A stretch of DNA of 20,229 nt, from contig DASYMJ010000275.1 in the NCBI GenBank assembly GCA_036009105.1, forward strand, positions 1 through 20,229, written 5' to 3'. The notes under the pieces are model-generated. The model ran no database searches, had not been told where the DNA came from, and saw only the letters and a list, made by a program, of their open reading frames with translations. The number at the start of each line of letters is the position of its first letter. Within the stretch, counting starts at the first letter, position 1. The translations under genes were made by a program, and so were the position numbers. This DNA comes from JAFAVZ01 sp036009105 (lineage in GTDB: Bacteria > Acidobacteriota > Thermoanaerobaculia > Gp7-AA8). This document shows positions 6,963 through 14,097 of the stretch, piece after piece.

Positions 6963-8172
6963 GGGGGCGGGACGCCCGCGCGCCGACCAGCGCCCGATAC
7001 TGCTCCCCGATCTTCGCCAGCGTGTACTTTTCCTCCGCCACCTTCCGCGCCCGGGCGCCGGTCGCGCGCACCAGCTCCGCGTCGCCCGCGGCAAGCTCGA
7101 TGGCGGCAACCAGCCCGGAGACATCGCCCGGCTCCACCCGCCACCCCACCCCCTCCTCGGCGATGACCATGGCCGGCTCGGAGTCCGCGTCCGCGACGGC
7201 GAGCAGCGGCCGGCCGCTGGCCAGCACGTTGTACATCCGGCTCGGCACCGAGACGCCGCTCATCCCCGGCTCGAACGCGATCACGGAGACGTCGCACGCG
7301 TTGAGCAGGTCATTGAGCGCCTCGCGCTCCTGGCGGGGCAGCAGCGTCGCGTTCGGCGCGTCGTGCAGCTCGCGCTCGAGGAGCGCGCGCTTCGCGCCGA
7401 AGCCGGCGAAGAGGAAGTGGATGTCCTGGCGGTGGCGGAGGCGCCGCGCGGCTTCGGCGAGCAGTTCGACGGCGTGCGTCCGCCCCATGTTGCCGGCGTA
7501 CTGCACCACGAATTTACCGGCCAGCCCGCGCTCGCGCAGGATCGGATTCTCCGCGCGCGGCTTCGGGACGATCTCGCCGATGTCGGCCCAGTTCGGGATC
7601 ACCGCCACGTCCGCCCGCCCGCCCGTCATCTCCGAGGCGAGGCGGGCCATGTCGCGGCCGATGGCGATCACTTTCGCCACGCGCGCGTAGAGCCGGCGGT
7701 TGAACATCAGGCCGAGGCGCCAGAGGAGGCCGCCGCGGCGGGCCATGCCGGCGGCGACGATGGCGTGCGGATAGACGTCGTGCACCAGCAGCAGGGGCGT
7801 CGCGCCGCGCATGCGGCAGGCCGCGGCGAGCGCGAAGGGAAGGGTGGGCGGGTTGGTGACGAAGAGGACCACGTCGCCCCGCCGCACGCGCAGCAGGGCG
7901 CTGGTGAAGAGCGAGGCGGTGAGGGTGACGAGGTTGAGCACGCGGAGGGCGAGGCGGTCCTTGTCGAAGCGGGTCGACCAGCCGCGCACGATGTCCATGC
8001 CGTGCCACCGCTCGCGCCGCGGGGCGCGGACGCCGCGCGCGGCATACGTCGGCTGCGCGGTGAGCACGCCGACGTTGTACGCGCGGGCCAGCTCCTCCGC
8101 GATGCGGGTGAGGAAGTAGCCGGTCGATGTGTCTTCCGGGTAGAAGACCTCCGAGATGACCCAGACTTTCAT
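6931..8172 (-). CDS. GT4 glycosyltransferase, WbuB/WcaI-like
   Basis: A 413-residue GT-B glycosyltransferase. The N-terminal Rossmann half opens with MKVWVISEVFYPEDTSTGYF and VGVLTAQPTY, the wording of the WbuB/WcaI group. The C-terminal GT4 half has VVQYAGNMGRTHAVELL, HFLFAGFGAKRALLE and the donor-binding region GVSVPSRMYNVLASGRPLL (306-324). It adds a sugar from a nucleotide donor to the lipid-linked repeat unit in the cytoplasm. The start at ATG 8172 is fixed by the first beta strand, but there is no ribosome binding site: the arm of the upstream heptamer hairpin ends 2 nt before the ATG. It is the last gene of the minus-strand run. Its 3' end overlaps the TPR gene by 32 bp. Confidence 0.9.
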   Translation of the reverse strand: MKVWVISEVFYPEDTSTGYFLTRIAEELARAYNVGVLTAQPTYAARGVRAPRRERWHGMDIVRGWSTRFDKDRLALRVLNLVTLTASLFTSALLRVRRGDVVLFVTNPPTLPFALAAACRMRGATPLLLVHDVYPHAIVAAGMARRGGLLWRLGLMFNRRLYARVAKVIAIGRDMARLASEMTGGRADVAVIPNWADIGEIVPKPRAENPILRERGLAGKFVVQYAGNMGRTHAVELLAEAARRLRHRQDIHFLFAGFGAKRALLERELHDAPNATLLPRQEREALNDLLNACDVSVIAFEPGMSGVSVPSRMYNVLASGRPLLAVADADSEPAMVIAEEGVGWRVEPGDVSGLVAAIELAAGDAELVRATGARARKVAEEKYTLAKIGEQYRALVGARASRPLTPRRARPSA

Positions 8173-8174
8173 TT

Positions 8175-8275
8175 GGCGATCAGCGATCGGCGATCAGCGA
8201 TCGGGAGGACGAAGCTTCGGCGGCGCGAGGAGGTCGATCAGTTCTCCTGATCGCCGATCGCTGATCGCCGATCGC
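8175..8275. repeat. Inverted heptamer-array hairpin 1
   Basis: Left side: four contiguous heptamers GCGATCA, GCGATCG, GCGATCA, GCGATCG at 8176-8203. Right side: TGATCGC, CGATCGC, TGATCGC, CGATCGC at 8248-8275. The two sides form a perfect 23-bp inverted repeat (8175-8197 with 8247-8269) around a 49-nt spacer that itself holds the palindrome CGAAGCTTCG (8210-8219). It fills the gap between the carbamoyltransferase stop codon and the downstream glycosyltransferase start. Confidence 0.93.
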
Positions 8276-8277
8276 TT

Positions 8278-10002
8278 TTACTTCGCTACGAAAAAGTTCC
8301 CGATCGCCAGGGCGTCCATCTTCGTCCTCATGAAGCAGTCCAGCGCTTCCTGGGGGCGGCAGACGATCGGCTCGTTGTCGTTGAACGAGGTGTTGAGGAC
8401 GACCGGCGTGCCGGTCAGCTGGCCGAAAGCGTTGATGAGGGACCAGTAGCGGGGCGTGTGCTCCTGCTGCACCGTCTGCAGGCGGCCGGTGCCGTCGATG
8501 TGCGTCACGGCGGGGATCTCGGCCTGCTTGTCGGGGCGCACGCCGTAGACCTTGACCATGAACGGATCGGGATAGCTCTGGTCGAAGTAGTCGCCCGTCG
8601 CCTCCATCAGCACGGAGGGCGCGAAGGGGCGGAACGCCTCGCGGTGCTTGATGCGCGCGTTGAGGATCTCCTTCATGTCCGGGCGGCGGGGGTCGGCGAT
8701 GATGCTGCGGTTGCCGAGGGCGCGGGGGCCCCACTCCATCCGCCCCTGGAACCAGCCGATGATGTCGCCCGCCGCCACCCGCTCCGCGGCGCGCTTCACG
8801 ATCTCGTCATCGCTCAGCGTCTCGTATGCGATGTTCCCCGCCTGCAGGGTGGCCTCGATCGTGGCGTTGTCGAACTGCGGGCCGGTGTAGGCGTTGGTCA
8901 GCTCGAACACGCGCGGCTGGCCGAGGAGCTGGTGGTAGATGTAGTAGCAGACGCCCATCGAGGTGCCGGCGTCGCCGGCCGCGGGCTGGATGAAGATGTC
9001 CTCGAAGTCGGTGTTCGGCAGGATCTTGCCGTTGAACGAGGAGTTGAGCGCGACGCCGCCGGCCATGCAGAGCGCCTTCTCCCCCGTCTCCCGGGCCAGG
9101 CGGCGGACGACGGCGAACTCCGCCTCCTCCAGCATGACCTGCATGGAGGCGGCGACGTCCTCGTGATATTTGGTGAGCTCGGTGCGCGGCACGCGCGGAT
9201 CGCCGAACTCCTTCACGAACTGGTCGGAGTAGAGGTTGCCCAGCACCGGCTCGCTCTCCGTCCAGGACATGGTGACCCCTTCCGCGTGATGGACGAAGTA
9301 GTCCAGGTCGAGCTCGAACGTGCCGTCCTTCTGCAGCCGGACGATCTTGCGCATCCGGTCGAGGTACTTCGCCTCGCCGTACGGGGCGAGGCCCATGACC
9401 TTGCCCTCGTCGCCATACTTCGGGAAGCCGAGCCACTGCGTCACGGCGGTGTAGAAGATGCCGAGGGAGTGGGGGAAGTTGACCTCCCCCTGGATGTCCA
9501 TCTTCGCTTCGTCGCCGATGCCCCACATGGTGCTGACGAAGTCGCCCATGCCGTCGAGGGAGAGCACCGCGGCGCGCTTGAAGGGCGAGACGAAGAACGC
9601 GCTGGCCATGTGGGCGCGGTGGTGCTCCACGTTGTGGAACTCGGCTTTCAGTGAGGCCGGCTCGACGCCGAGCCGCTCGCAGAAGACGGTCTTGAGGTCG
9701 CCCACCTTGAACGCGTTGTTCAGGCGGTCCTTGATGTAATGGAAGGAGGGGCGGCGGGAGAAGGCGAAGAGGGCCTTCTTCATCAGGTTCGCGGTGGGGT
9801 TGCGGCTGATGCCGATGTGGTCGACGTCCTGCGGCGCGATGCCCGCCTCGCCCAGCACGTGCCGGATGGCCGCGACGGGAAAGCCGGCCTGGTACTTGAT
9901 GCGGCTGAAACGCTCCTCCTCGACGGCGGCGATGAGCCGCCCGTCTTTGATGAGGCAGGCGGATGCTCCGCCGTGATACGCGTTGATGCCGAGAACGTAC
10001 AA
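8278..10002 (-). CDS. Carbamoyltransferase, NodU/CmcH/TobZ family
   Basis: A 574-residue enzyme of usual family length. These enzymes make carbamoyl-adenylate from carbamoyl phosphate and ATP and transfer the carbamoyl group to a sugar or antibiotic hydroxyl. The N-terminal Kae1-like domain starts YVLGINAYHGGASACLIKDG, has the metal-binding HHRAH at 127-131, SLDGMGDF and GDEGKVMGLAPYG. The C-terminal YrdC-like domain has GWFQGRMEWGPRALGNRSI (about residue 416-434) and LNTSFNDNEPIV. The start is TTG at 10002, preceded by GGAGGT (10011-10006) after a 3-nt spacing; this is where homologues begin. In this locus it most likely carbamoylates a sugar of the repeat unit (inference). Both neighbouring intergenic gaps carry heptamer hairpins, unlike the other joints of the run. 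Confidence 0.93.
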   Translation of the reverse strand: MYVLGINAYHGGASACLIKDGRLIAAVEEERFSRIKYQAGFPVAAIRHVLGEAGIAPQDVDHIGISRNPTANLMKKALFAFSRRPSFHYIKDRLNNAFKVGDLKTVFCERLGVEPASLKAEFHNVEHHRAHMASAFFVSPFKRAAVLSLDGMGDFVSTMWGIGDEAKMDIQGEVNFPHSLGIFYTAVTQWLGFPKYGDEGKVMGLAPYGEAKYLDRMRKIVRLQKDGTFELDLDYFVHHAEGVTMSWTESEPVLGNLYSDQFVKEFGDPRVPRTELTKYHEDVAASMQVMLEEAEFAVVRRLARETGEKALCMAGGVALNSSFNGKILPNTDFEDIFIQPAAGDAGTSMGVCYYIYHQLLGQPRVFELTNAYTGPQFDNATIEATLQAGNIAYETLSDDEIVKRAAERVAAGDIIGWFQGRMEWGPRALGNRSIIADPRRPDMKEILNARIKHREAFRPFAPSVLMEATGDYFDQSYPDPFMVKVYGVRPDKQAEIPAVTHIDGTGRLQTVQQEHTPRYWSLINAFGQLTGTPVVLNTSFNDNEPIVCRPQEALDCFMRTKMDALAIGNFFVAK

Positions 10003-10005
10003 AAG

Positions 10006-10011
10006 ACCTCC
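10006..10011 (-). promoter_or_regulatory. Ribosome binding site of the carbamoyltransferase gene
   Basis: GGAGGT on the minus strand, 3 nt before the TTG start at 10002. It decides for the TTG start over the longer open frame running up into the heptamer repeat. Its first base is also the outer base of the heptamer hairpin, so hairpin formation could affect access. Confidence 0.65.
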
Positions 10012-10080
10012 AGTTATCAGTTGTCGGTTGTCAGTTGTCGGTTGATCTACTGATAACCGACAACTGATAACTGACAACTG
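10011..10080. repeat. Inverted heptamer-array hairpin 2
   Basis: Left side: CAGTTAT, CAGTTGT, CGGTTGT, CAGTTGT, CGGTTGA at 10011-10045. Right side: TGATAAC, CGACAAC, TGATAAC, TGACAAC at 10051-10078. The best pairing is 10011-10034 with 10050-10073: 23 of 24 positions complementary with a 15-nt loop. It lies between the GT4 stop (10087) and the carbamoyltransferase start (10002). Read on the minus strand, its heptamers follow the same YGAYnnC pattern as hairpin 1. Confidence 0.93.
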
Positions 10081-10086
10081 TTTTTC

Positions 10087-11244
10087 TCACCGCCGTGGAC
10101 CCTCGCCGGCCGCGTGTCTGAGCGTTTCCAGAGTACGACGACCCACATCCTGCCAGGTTGGAAATTTGAGCGCCTGGACCGCGGCGCGCGCGCGCAGGTC
10201 GGCCTGTAGAAGCGGATCGGAAACTACCTGGCGCAGGGCGCGGGCGATGTCGCGCGGATCGAATGGATCGTAGTAGACCGCGGCATCGCCCGCGATCTCC
10301 GGCATGACGCCCGAGTTGGAGGAGGCGATGGGGAGGCCCGCGGCGAGCGCCTCGATGAGCGTGTTCGGACAGTTCTCGCAGGTCGACTGGAACACGAACA
10401 GCTCGCAGTGGGCCATCCAGGCCAGGATCTGCTCGTGCGTCACGCCGCCGGTGAAGACGACGTGCTGCTCCAGCCCGTGCCTGGCCACCGTCTCCTGCAA
10501 CCGCTCGTTGTAATGAACGTCCAGCGGGTTGCCGACGATCACCAGCTTGAGGTCCTGCGAGGTGAAGTAGTCGCGCTCCACGGCATAGGCCTCGATCAGC
10601 TCCGCCACGTTCTTGTAGCGATAGAGGTTGCCCACGAAGAGCATGGTCCGCTTCGGCGCGCCGGTCAGCGGGGGGACGTGCCCGGCGGCGAGCTTGCCGG
10701 CATCGCGGCCGTGATAGATCACGTCGCTGCGCCGCCGCGCGTCGAAGCCGAGCCGCTCGAAGACGCCGCGGAAGTACTGGGAGATGAAGATGACGCGGGT
10801 GGCGCGGGCGGTGGAGATGCGCATCAGCACGCCGGTCAGCTTCATGTAGGCCCAGAGGTAGAAGCCGACGTTGTGCACCGTCATCGACTCGCAGAACGGG
10901 CCCGCGTTGCGCAGGGCGAGCACGACCGGCGTGCGGGTGAAGAGGGGGATGATGTTCGCCGTGCAGAAGAGGACGTCGATTCTCTCCTCGCGCAGCACCT
11001 TGCCGAAGCGGAACTGCTCCCACAGCAGCTTCACCACCGGGTTGAAGGACTGCCCGCCGATCACGCGCATGCGCATGTTCGGCGAGAGGCTGGGCCGGAT
11101 GGCCTCCGCCGACGACTCGCGGACGAACAGCACCACCTCGTGCTCGCGATCGATCCCGTCCTCCGCCCACACCTTGAGCAGATGACGCAGATGCGTCAGC
11201 GAGCCGCCGTTCATGCGGTAGAGGGCGCTGATTCCGATTCGCAT
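10087..11244 (-). CDS. GT4 glycosyltransferase
   Basis: A 385-residue GT-B enzyme. N-terminal half: MRIGISALYRMNGGSLTHLRHLL. C-terminal GT4 half: RTMLFVGNLYRYKNVAELIEAY (199-220), LVIVGNP, VVFTGGVTHEQILAWM and the donor-binding block CENCPNTLIEALAAGLP (289-305) with SNSGVMPEIAGD after it. Together these are typical Glycos_transf_1 features. It transfers a sugar to the growing repeat unit; donor and acceptor cannot be told from sequence. ATG at 11244 is chosen because it opens the first beta strand; the frame is open further upstream but only as an extension into the neighbouring gene. It starts 4 nt after the upstream methyltransferase stop, so it is in the same transcript. No strong ribosome binding site is seen. 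Confidence 0.92.
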   Translation of the reverse strand: MRIGISALYRMNGGSLTHLRHLLKVWAEDGIDREHEVVLFVRESSAEAIRPSLSPNMRMRVIGGQSFNPVVKLLWEQFRFGKVLREERIDVLFCTANIIPLFTRTPVVLALRNAGPFCESMTVHNVGFYLWAYMKLTGVLMRISTARATRVIFISQYFRGVFERLGFDARRRSDVIYHGRDAGKLAAGHVPPLTGAPKRTMLFVGNLYRYKNVAELIEAYAVERDYFTSQDLKLVIVGNPLDVHYNERLQETVARHGLEQHVVFTGGVTHEQILAWMAHCELFVFQSTCENCPNTLIEALAAGLPIASSNSGVMPEIAGDAAVYYDPFDPRDIARALRQVVSDPLLQADLRARAAVQALKFPTWQDVGRRTLETLRHAAGEGPRR

Positions 11245-11248
11245 GGAT

Positions 11249-12223
11249 TTACTTGACGCCCCGCCCGACGAGGAATCCGGAGCGGAAGACTTCGTGCTCC
11301 GTGAACCCGGCGCCGGCGAACCACCGCCGCACGGCGGCAGCGGTCTGCGGGTGGTCGTGAGACGGCGAGAACATATCAAAGGTGTCGAGCGTCGACCATT
11401 CGCGATGCTGGGTGTCGGTGAGGGCGAAGATGCCGCGATAGTTCGCCACCGGCAGGAGGCGGCGGATGCTGCGCCCATAAGGCAGGCGTCCCAGGGCGTT
11501 GCTCAGCGGCAGGAAGACGCGGACGAGCCACTGCACGACGCGGTAGAGCATGGGGCGCGGAAGGCGCCGGAGCAGCGGGCGGAGCCAGTACTGCGGCAGC
11601 AGAAAGAAGTAGAGCGAGCGATGGTAGACGGCCACGGCCAGCCGCCCGCCCTTCCGCACTTTGCGGGCGATGCTGGCGAAGGCCGCGGCCGGCGAGGGCG
11701 TGTGCTGCAGGACGCCGAAGCAGTAGACGCTGTCGAACGCGCCGTCGGCCAGCGGCATGCGGGAGAGGTCGCACTGGATCACGTGCAGCCGCTCGTGATG
11801 GCCGAGGTTCTGCCGGCAGGCCACCACGGCGGAGGAGAGGTCGATGGCCACCACTTCCGCCCCCGCCTCGAGCGCGACCTCGGCGAAGCGTCCCGCGCCG
11901 CAGCCGGCGTCGAGCACCCATCTGCCGGCCAGCGACTCCGCCGTCCACCCCGAGGAGCGGTAGAACCGCTCCCGCGAGATCGGCTGGCCGGAATGGCTGT
12001 CCAGCTGGGTGGCGGCAAAGAGCTGCCACTGGAACCCGAAGTTGCCCGCGTAGCTCCGTCCGGTGAAGCGGGGGATGAAGTCGACGATGGGCCAGCTGCC
12101 CGGGCAGGCCCGGCAACGAAGCTCGCCGCTTCGGATCCGCGCCTGTTCTTCGGCTTCGCCGTGCAGCTCGAACGAGCCGCCACAGTCCGGGCACCGGAGC
12201 AGATCGAGAAGAGAGCGTCTCAC
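11249..12223 (-). CDS. SAM methyltransferase with N-terminal zinc (Trm112-like) domain
   Basis: A 324-residue protein. Residues 1-50 form a Trm112-like zinc domain with Cys11, Cys14, Cys37 and Cys40 (LLRCPDCGGSFEL and ELRCRACPGSWPIVDFIPRF). A linker containing NFGFQWQLF follows. The class I methyltransferase domain then has motif I VLDAGCGAGRFAEVALEAG (103-121), acidic motif II (VVAIDLSS), and AFDSVYCFGVLQHTPSP. The C-terminal third carries hydrophobic stretches common in sugar or lipid-linked methyltransferases. Start GTG at 12223, 6 nt after the asnB-like stop. The FGFQW block is shared with the methyltransferase at 14098, marking the two as relatives. Its role is probably methylation of a sugar in the repeat unit, inferred from the operon. 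Confidence 0.88.
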   Translation of the reverse strand: MRRSLLDLLRCPDCGGSFELHGEAEEQARIRSGELRCRACPGSWPIVDFIPRFTGRSYAGNFGFQWQLFAATQLDSHSGQPISRERFYRSSGWTAESLAGRWVLDAGCGAGRFAEVALEAGAEVVAIDLSSAVVACRQNLGHHERLHVIQCDLSRMPLADGAFDSVYCFGVLQHTPSPAAAFASIARKVRKGGRLAVAVYHRSLYFFLLPQYWLRPLLRRLPRPMLYRVVQWLVRVFLPLSNALGRLPYGRSIRRLLPVANYRGIFALTDTQHREWSTLDTFDMFSPSHDHPQTAAAVRRWFAGAGFTEHEVFRSGFLVGRGVK

Positions 12224-12229
12224 GATGCG

Positions 12230-14092
12230 TCAGGCCGTAATGCCATATTCACGCCGCCAGAGCTCGAACATGGTCAAAGCAAAAAGGCGGCTGCCGTTGG
12301 AGAAGCCGCGGCGCTGCCCCTCGATGAGCGCGTCGACGGTGCGGCGGTCGAACACTGCCTCGTCCTGCCGCAACGCGGCGATCATCGCCTCTCCCCACTC
12401 GCCGCCGAACCAGTCGTGCAGGGGGATGGAGAAGCCCTGCTTGCGCACGGCGTCGAATTCCTTCGGCAGCACGCGGGCGGCGAGGCGGCGGAGCATCATC
12501 TTCCTTTCGGTGAACGTCGCTTTCAGGCGCGCCGGCACGCGGCCGTACGCGAAGTCGATCAGGCGGTAGTCGAGGAACGGCGCGCGCACTTCGAGCGAGG
12601 TGAGCATGCTGGCCCGGTCCACCTTGACCAGGATGTCGTCCACGAGGTAGCTGCGGAAGTCGAGGCGGGTGGCCTGGTCCACCACATCGAGGCCGCTCTC
12701 GATGAGACTGAACTTGTAGGCCTCCGGGGTGAGCGCGCCGTTCTGATGCAGGCCGAGGGGGCGGAGGAGGGCGGCGCGGGTCCGGTCGTCGAAATACGAG
12801 TTGGCCTGCACGAGGCGCAGCGGCTGGGGGGCGGTCAATCCGAGCAGGAAGTTGCGGCCCCTGAGGCCGACCGGGAGGAGGTGCTTCGCCGCGGCGTGCG
12901 TCACGCGGCCGACCGGGCCGGGGAAGAGGCGGCGGAAGCGCGCCTGGTGCTGGATCCAGTTGTAGTGCGGATAGCCGGCGAACAGCTCGTCGCCGCCATC
13001 GCCGCCCAGCGCGACGGTCGCCTGCTGGCGGATCAGGCGCGAGACGAGGAAGGTGGGGATCATCGAGGAGTCGGCCATCGGCTCGTCGTACTGCCGGGCC
13101 AGCTCGGGCAGCAGGGAGACCGATGCATCGGAGGCGGCGAGCTCGACGTGATCGGTGCCGAAGTGGCTGGCGATCAGGCGGGCGTGCTTCGCCTCGTCGT
13201 AGCTGCCGTGGCCGGGGAAGGAGATGGTGAACGTCTTGACGTGGCTCCGCGCGCGGGCGGCCATCGCCGTCACCAGCGACGAGTCGAGGCCGCCGCTGAG
13301 GAGGATGCCCACCGGCACGTCGGCGAGCATCTGCCGCTTCACCGCATCGGCCAGCAGCCCTTCCAACTCATCGAGCAGCTCCTCGGCATCCGCCGGGCCG
13401 TGCGCGGCGGGAGGGAGCGTCCAGTAGGCCCACCGCTTCGTCGCGCCGCTGTTCAGATCGAAGAGCATGGCGTGGCCCTGGGGCAGCTTCTCGACGCCGG
13501 CCAGCAGGCACATGTCGCCCGGCACGTAGCCGTAGGCGAGGTAGAACTCCAGCGCGTGCGGCTGGAGGCGGCGCGGGCAGGTGGGGTCGGCCATCAGCGC
13601 CTTCAGCTCCGAGGCGAAGGCGAGGTTGCCGGGCGTGTTGCGGACGTACATCGGCTTCTCGCCGGCCCGGTCGCGGGCGAGGAGCACCGTCTGGCTGCGC
13701 CGGTCGTGCAGGCCCATGGAGAACATGCCGTTCAGGCGGGGGAGCATCCCGATGTCCCACTGGCGGTAGGCGGCGAGGACGACCTCCGTGTCGCTGGCGG
13801 TATGGAAGGCGTGCCCGAGCTGCTCCAGTTCCGCCTTCAGCTCGAGGTAGTTGTAGATCTCGCCGTTGAAGGTGATGCAGAGGTCGCCCCGCGGGTCGAG
13901 CATCGGCTGATGGCCGCCCGGCGAGAGGTCGATGATGGCCAGGCGCCGGTGGCCGAAGCCGACCCGGCGGTCGGCCGACCACCAGAGGCCCGCATCGTCC
14001 GGCCCGCGATGGGACATGGCGTCGCGCATCGTGCCGAGCGGCAGCGACTCGGCGATCGGCCTGGTGGAGAGGACTCCGACGATTCCGCACAT
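12230..14092 (-). CDS. asnB: Asparagine synthase (glutamine-hydrolysing)-like amidotransferase
   Basis: A 620-residue class II glutamine amidotransferase. ATG at 14092 gives MCGIVGVLS, with the catalytic Cys exposed at position 2 after Met removal. The GATase domain shows SHRGPDDAG, FNGEIYNY (75-82) and DTEVVLAAY. The synthetase domain has the ATP pyrophosphatase loop SGGLDSS (266-272), GGDGGDELFAGYPHY, and VKVDRASMLTSLEVRAPFLD. In polysaccharide loci such AsnB paralogues are often thought to amidate a uronic acid or other carboxyl group rather than make free asparagine; that role here is inference, and ordinary asparagine synthesis is not excluded. The gaps are 5 nt to the upstream methyltransferase and 6 nt to the next gene. 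Confidence 0.92.
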   Translation of the reverse strand: MCGIVGVLSTRPIAESLPLGTMRDAMSHRGPDDAGLWWSADRRVGFGHRRLAIIDLSPGGHQPMLDPRGDLCITFNGEIYNYLELKAELEQLGHAFHTASDTEVVLAAYRQWDIGMLPRLNGMFSMGLHDRRSQTVLLARDRAGEKPMYVRNTPGNLAFASELKALMADPTCPRRLQPHALEFYLAYGYVPGDMCLLAGVEKLPQGHAMLFDLNSGATKRWAYWTLPPAAHGPADAEELLDELEGLLADAVKRQMLADVPVGILLSGGLDSSLVTAMAARARSHVKTFTISFPGHGSYDEAKHARLIASHFGTDHVELAASDASVSLLPELARQYDEPMADSSMIPTFLVSRLIRQQATVALGGDGGDELFAGYPHYNWIQHQARFRRLFPGPVGRVTHAAAKHLLPVGLRGRNFLLGLTAPQPLRLVQANSYFDDRTRAALLRPLGLHQNGALTPEAYKFSLIESGLDVVDQATRLDFRSYLVDDILVKVDRASMLTSLEVRAPFLDYRLIDFAYGRVPARLKATFTERKMMLRRLAARVLPKEFDAVRKQGFSIPLHDWFGGEWGEAMIAALRQDEAVFDRRTVDALIEGQRRGFSNGSRLFALTMFELWRREYGITA

Positions 14093-14097
14093 GATGG

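Noticed and set aside
8175..8275. CRISPR array or HIP1 (GCGATCGC) sites
   Set aside because: Units are 7 bp with no spacers, so it is not CRISPR. The exact HIP1 octamer does not occur in the array because units are joined as GCGATCGG or GCGATCAG.
10003..10077. N-terminal extension of the carbamoyltransferase to an upstream ATG at 10077
   Set aside because: The extra 25 residues are translated heptamer repeat. Family members begin at the YVLGINAYHG strand, and the TTG at 10002 has its own GGAGGT site.
10011..10085. Intrinsic terminator for the minus-strand operon
   Set aside because: The stem is strong, but the T5 run (10081-10085) follows it only on the plus strand, where no gene is transcribed. 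On the minus strand a short T run comes only after the ribosome binding site. It could stop antisense transcription, but not clearly the operon itself.
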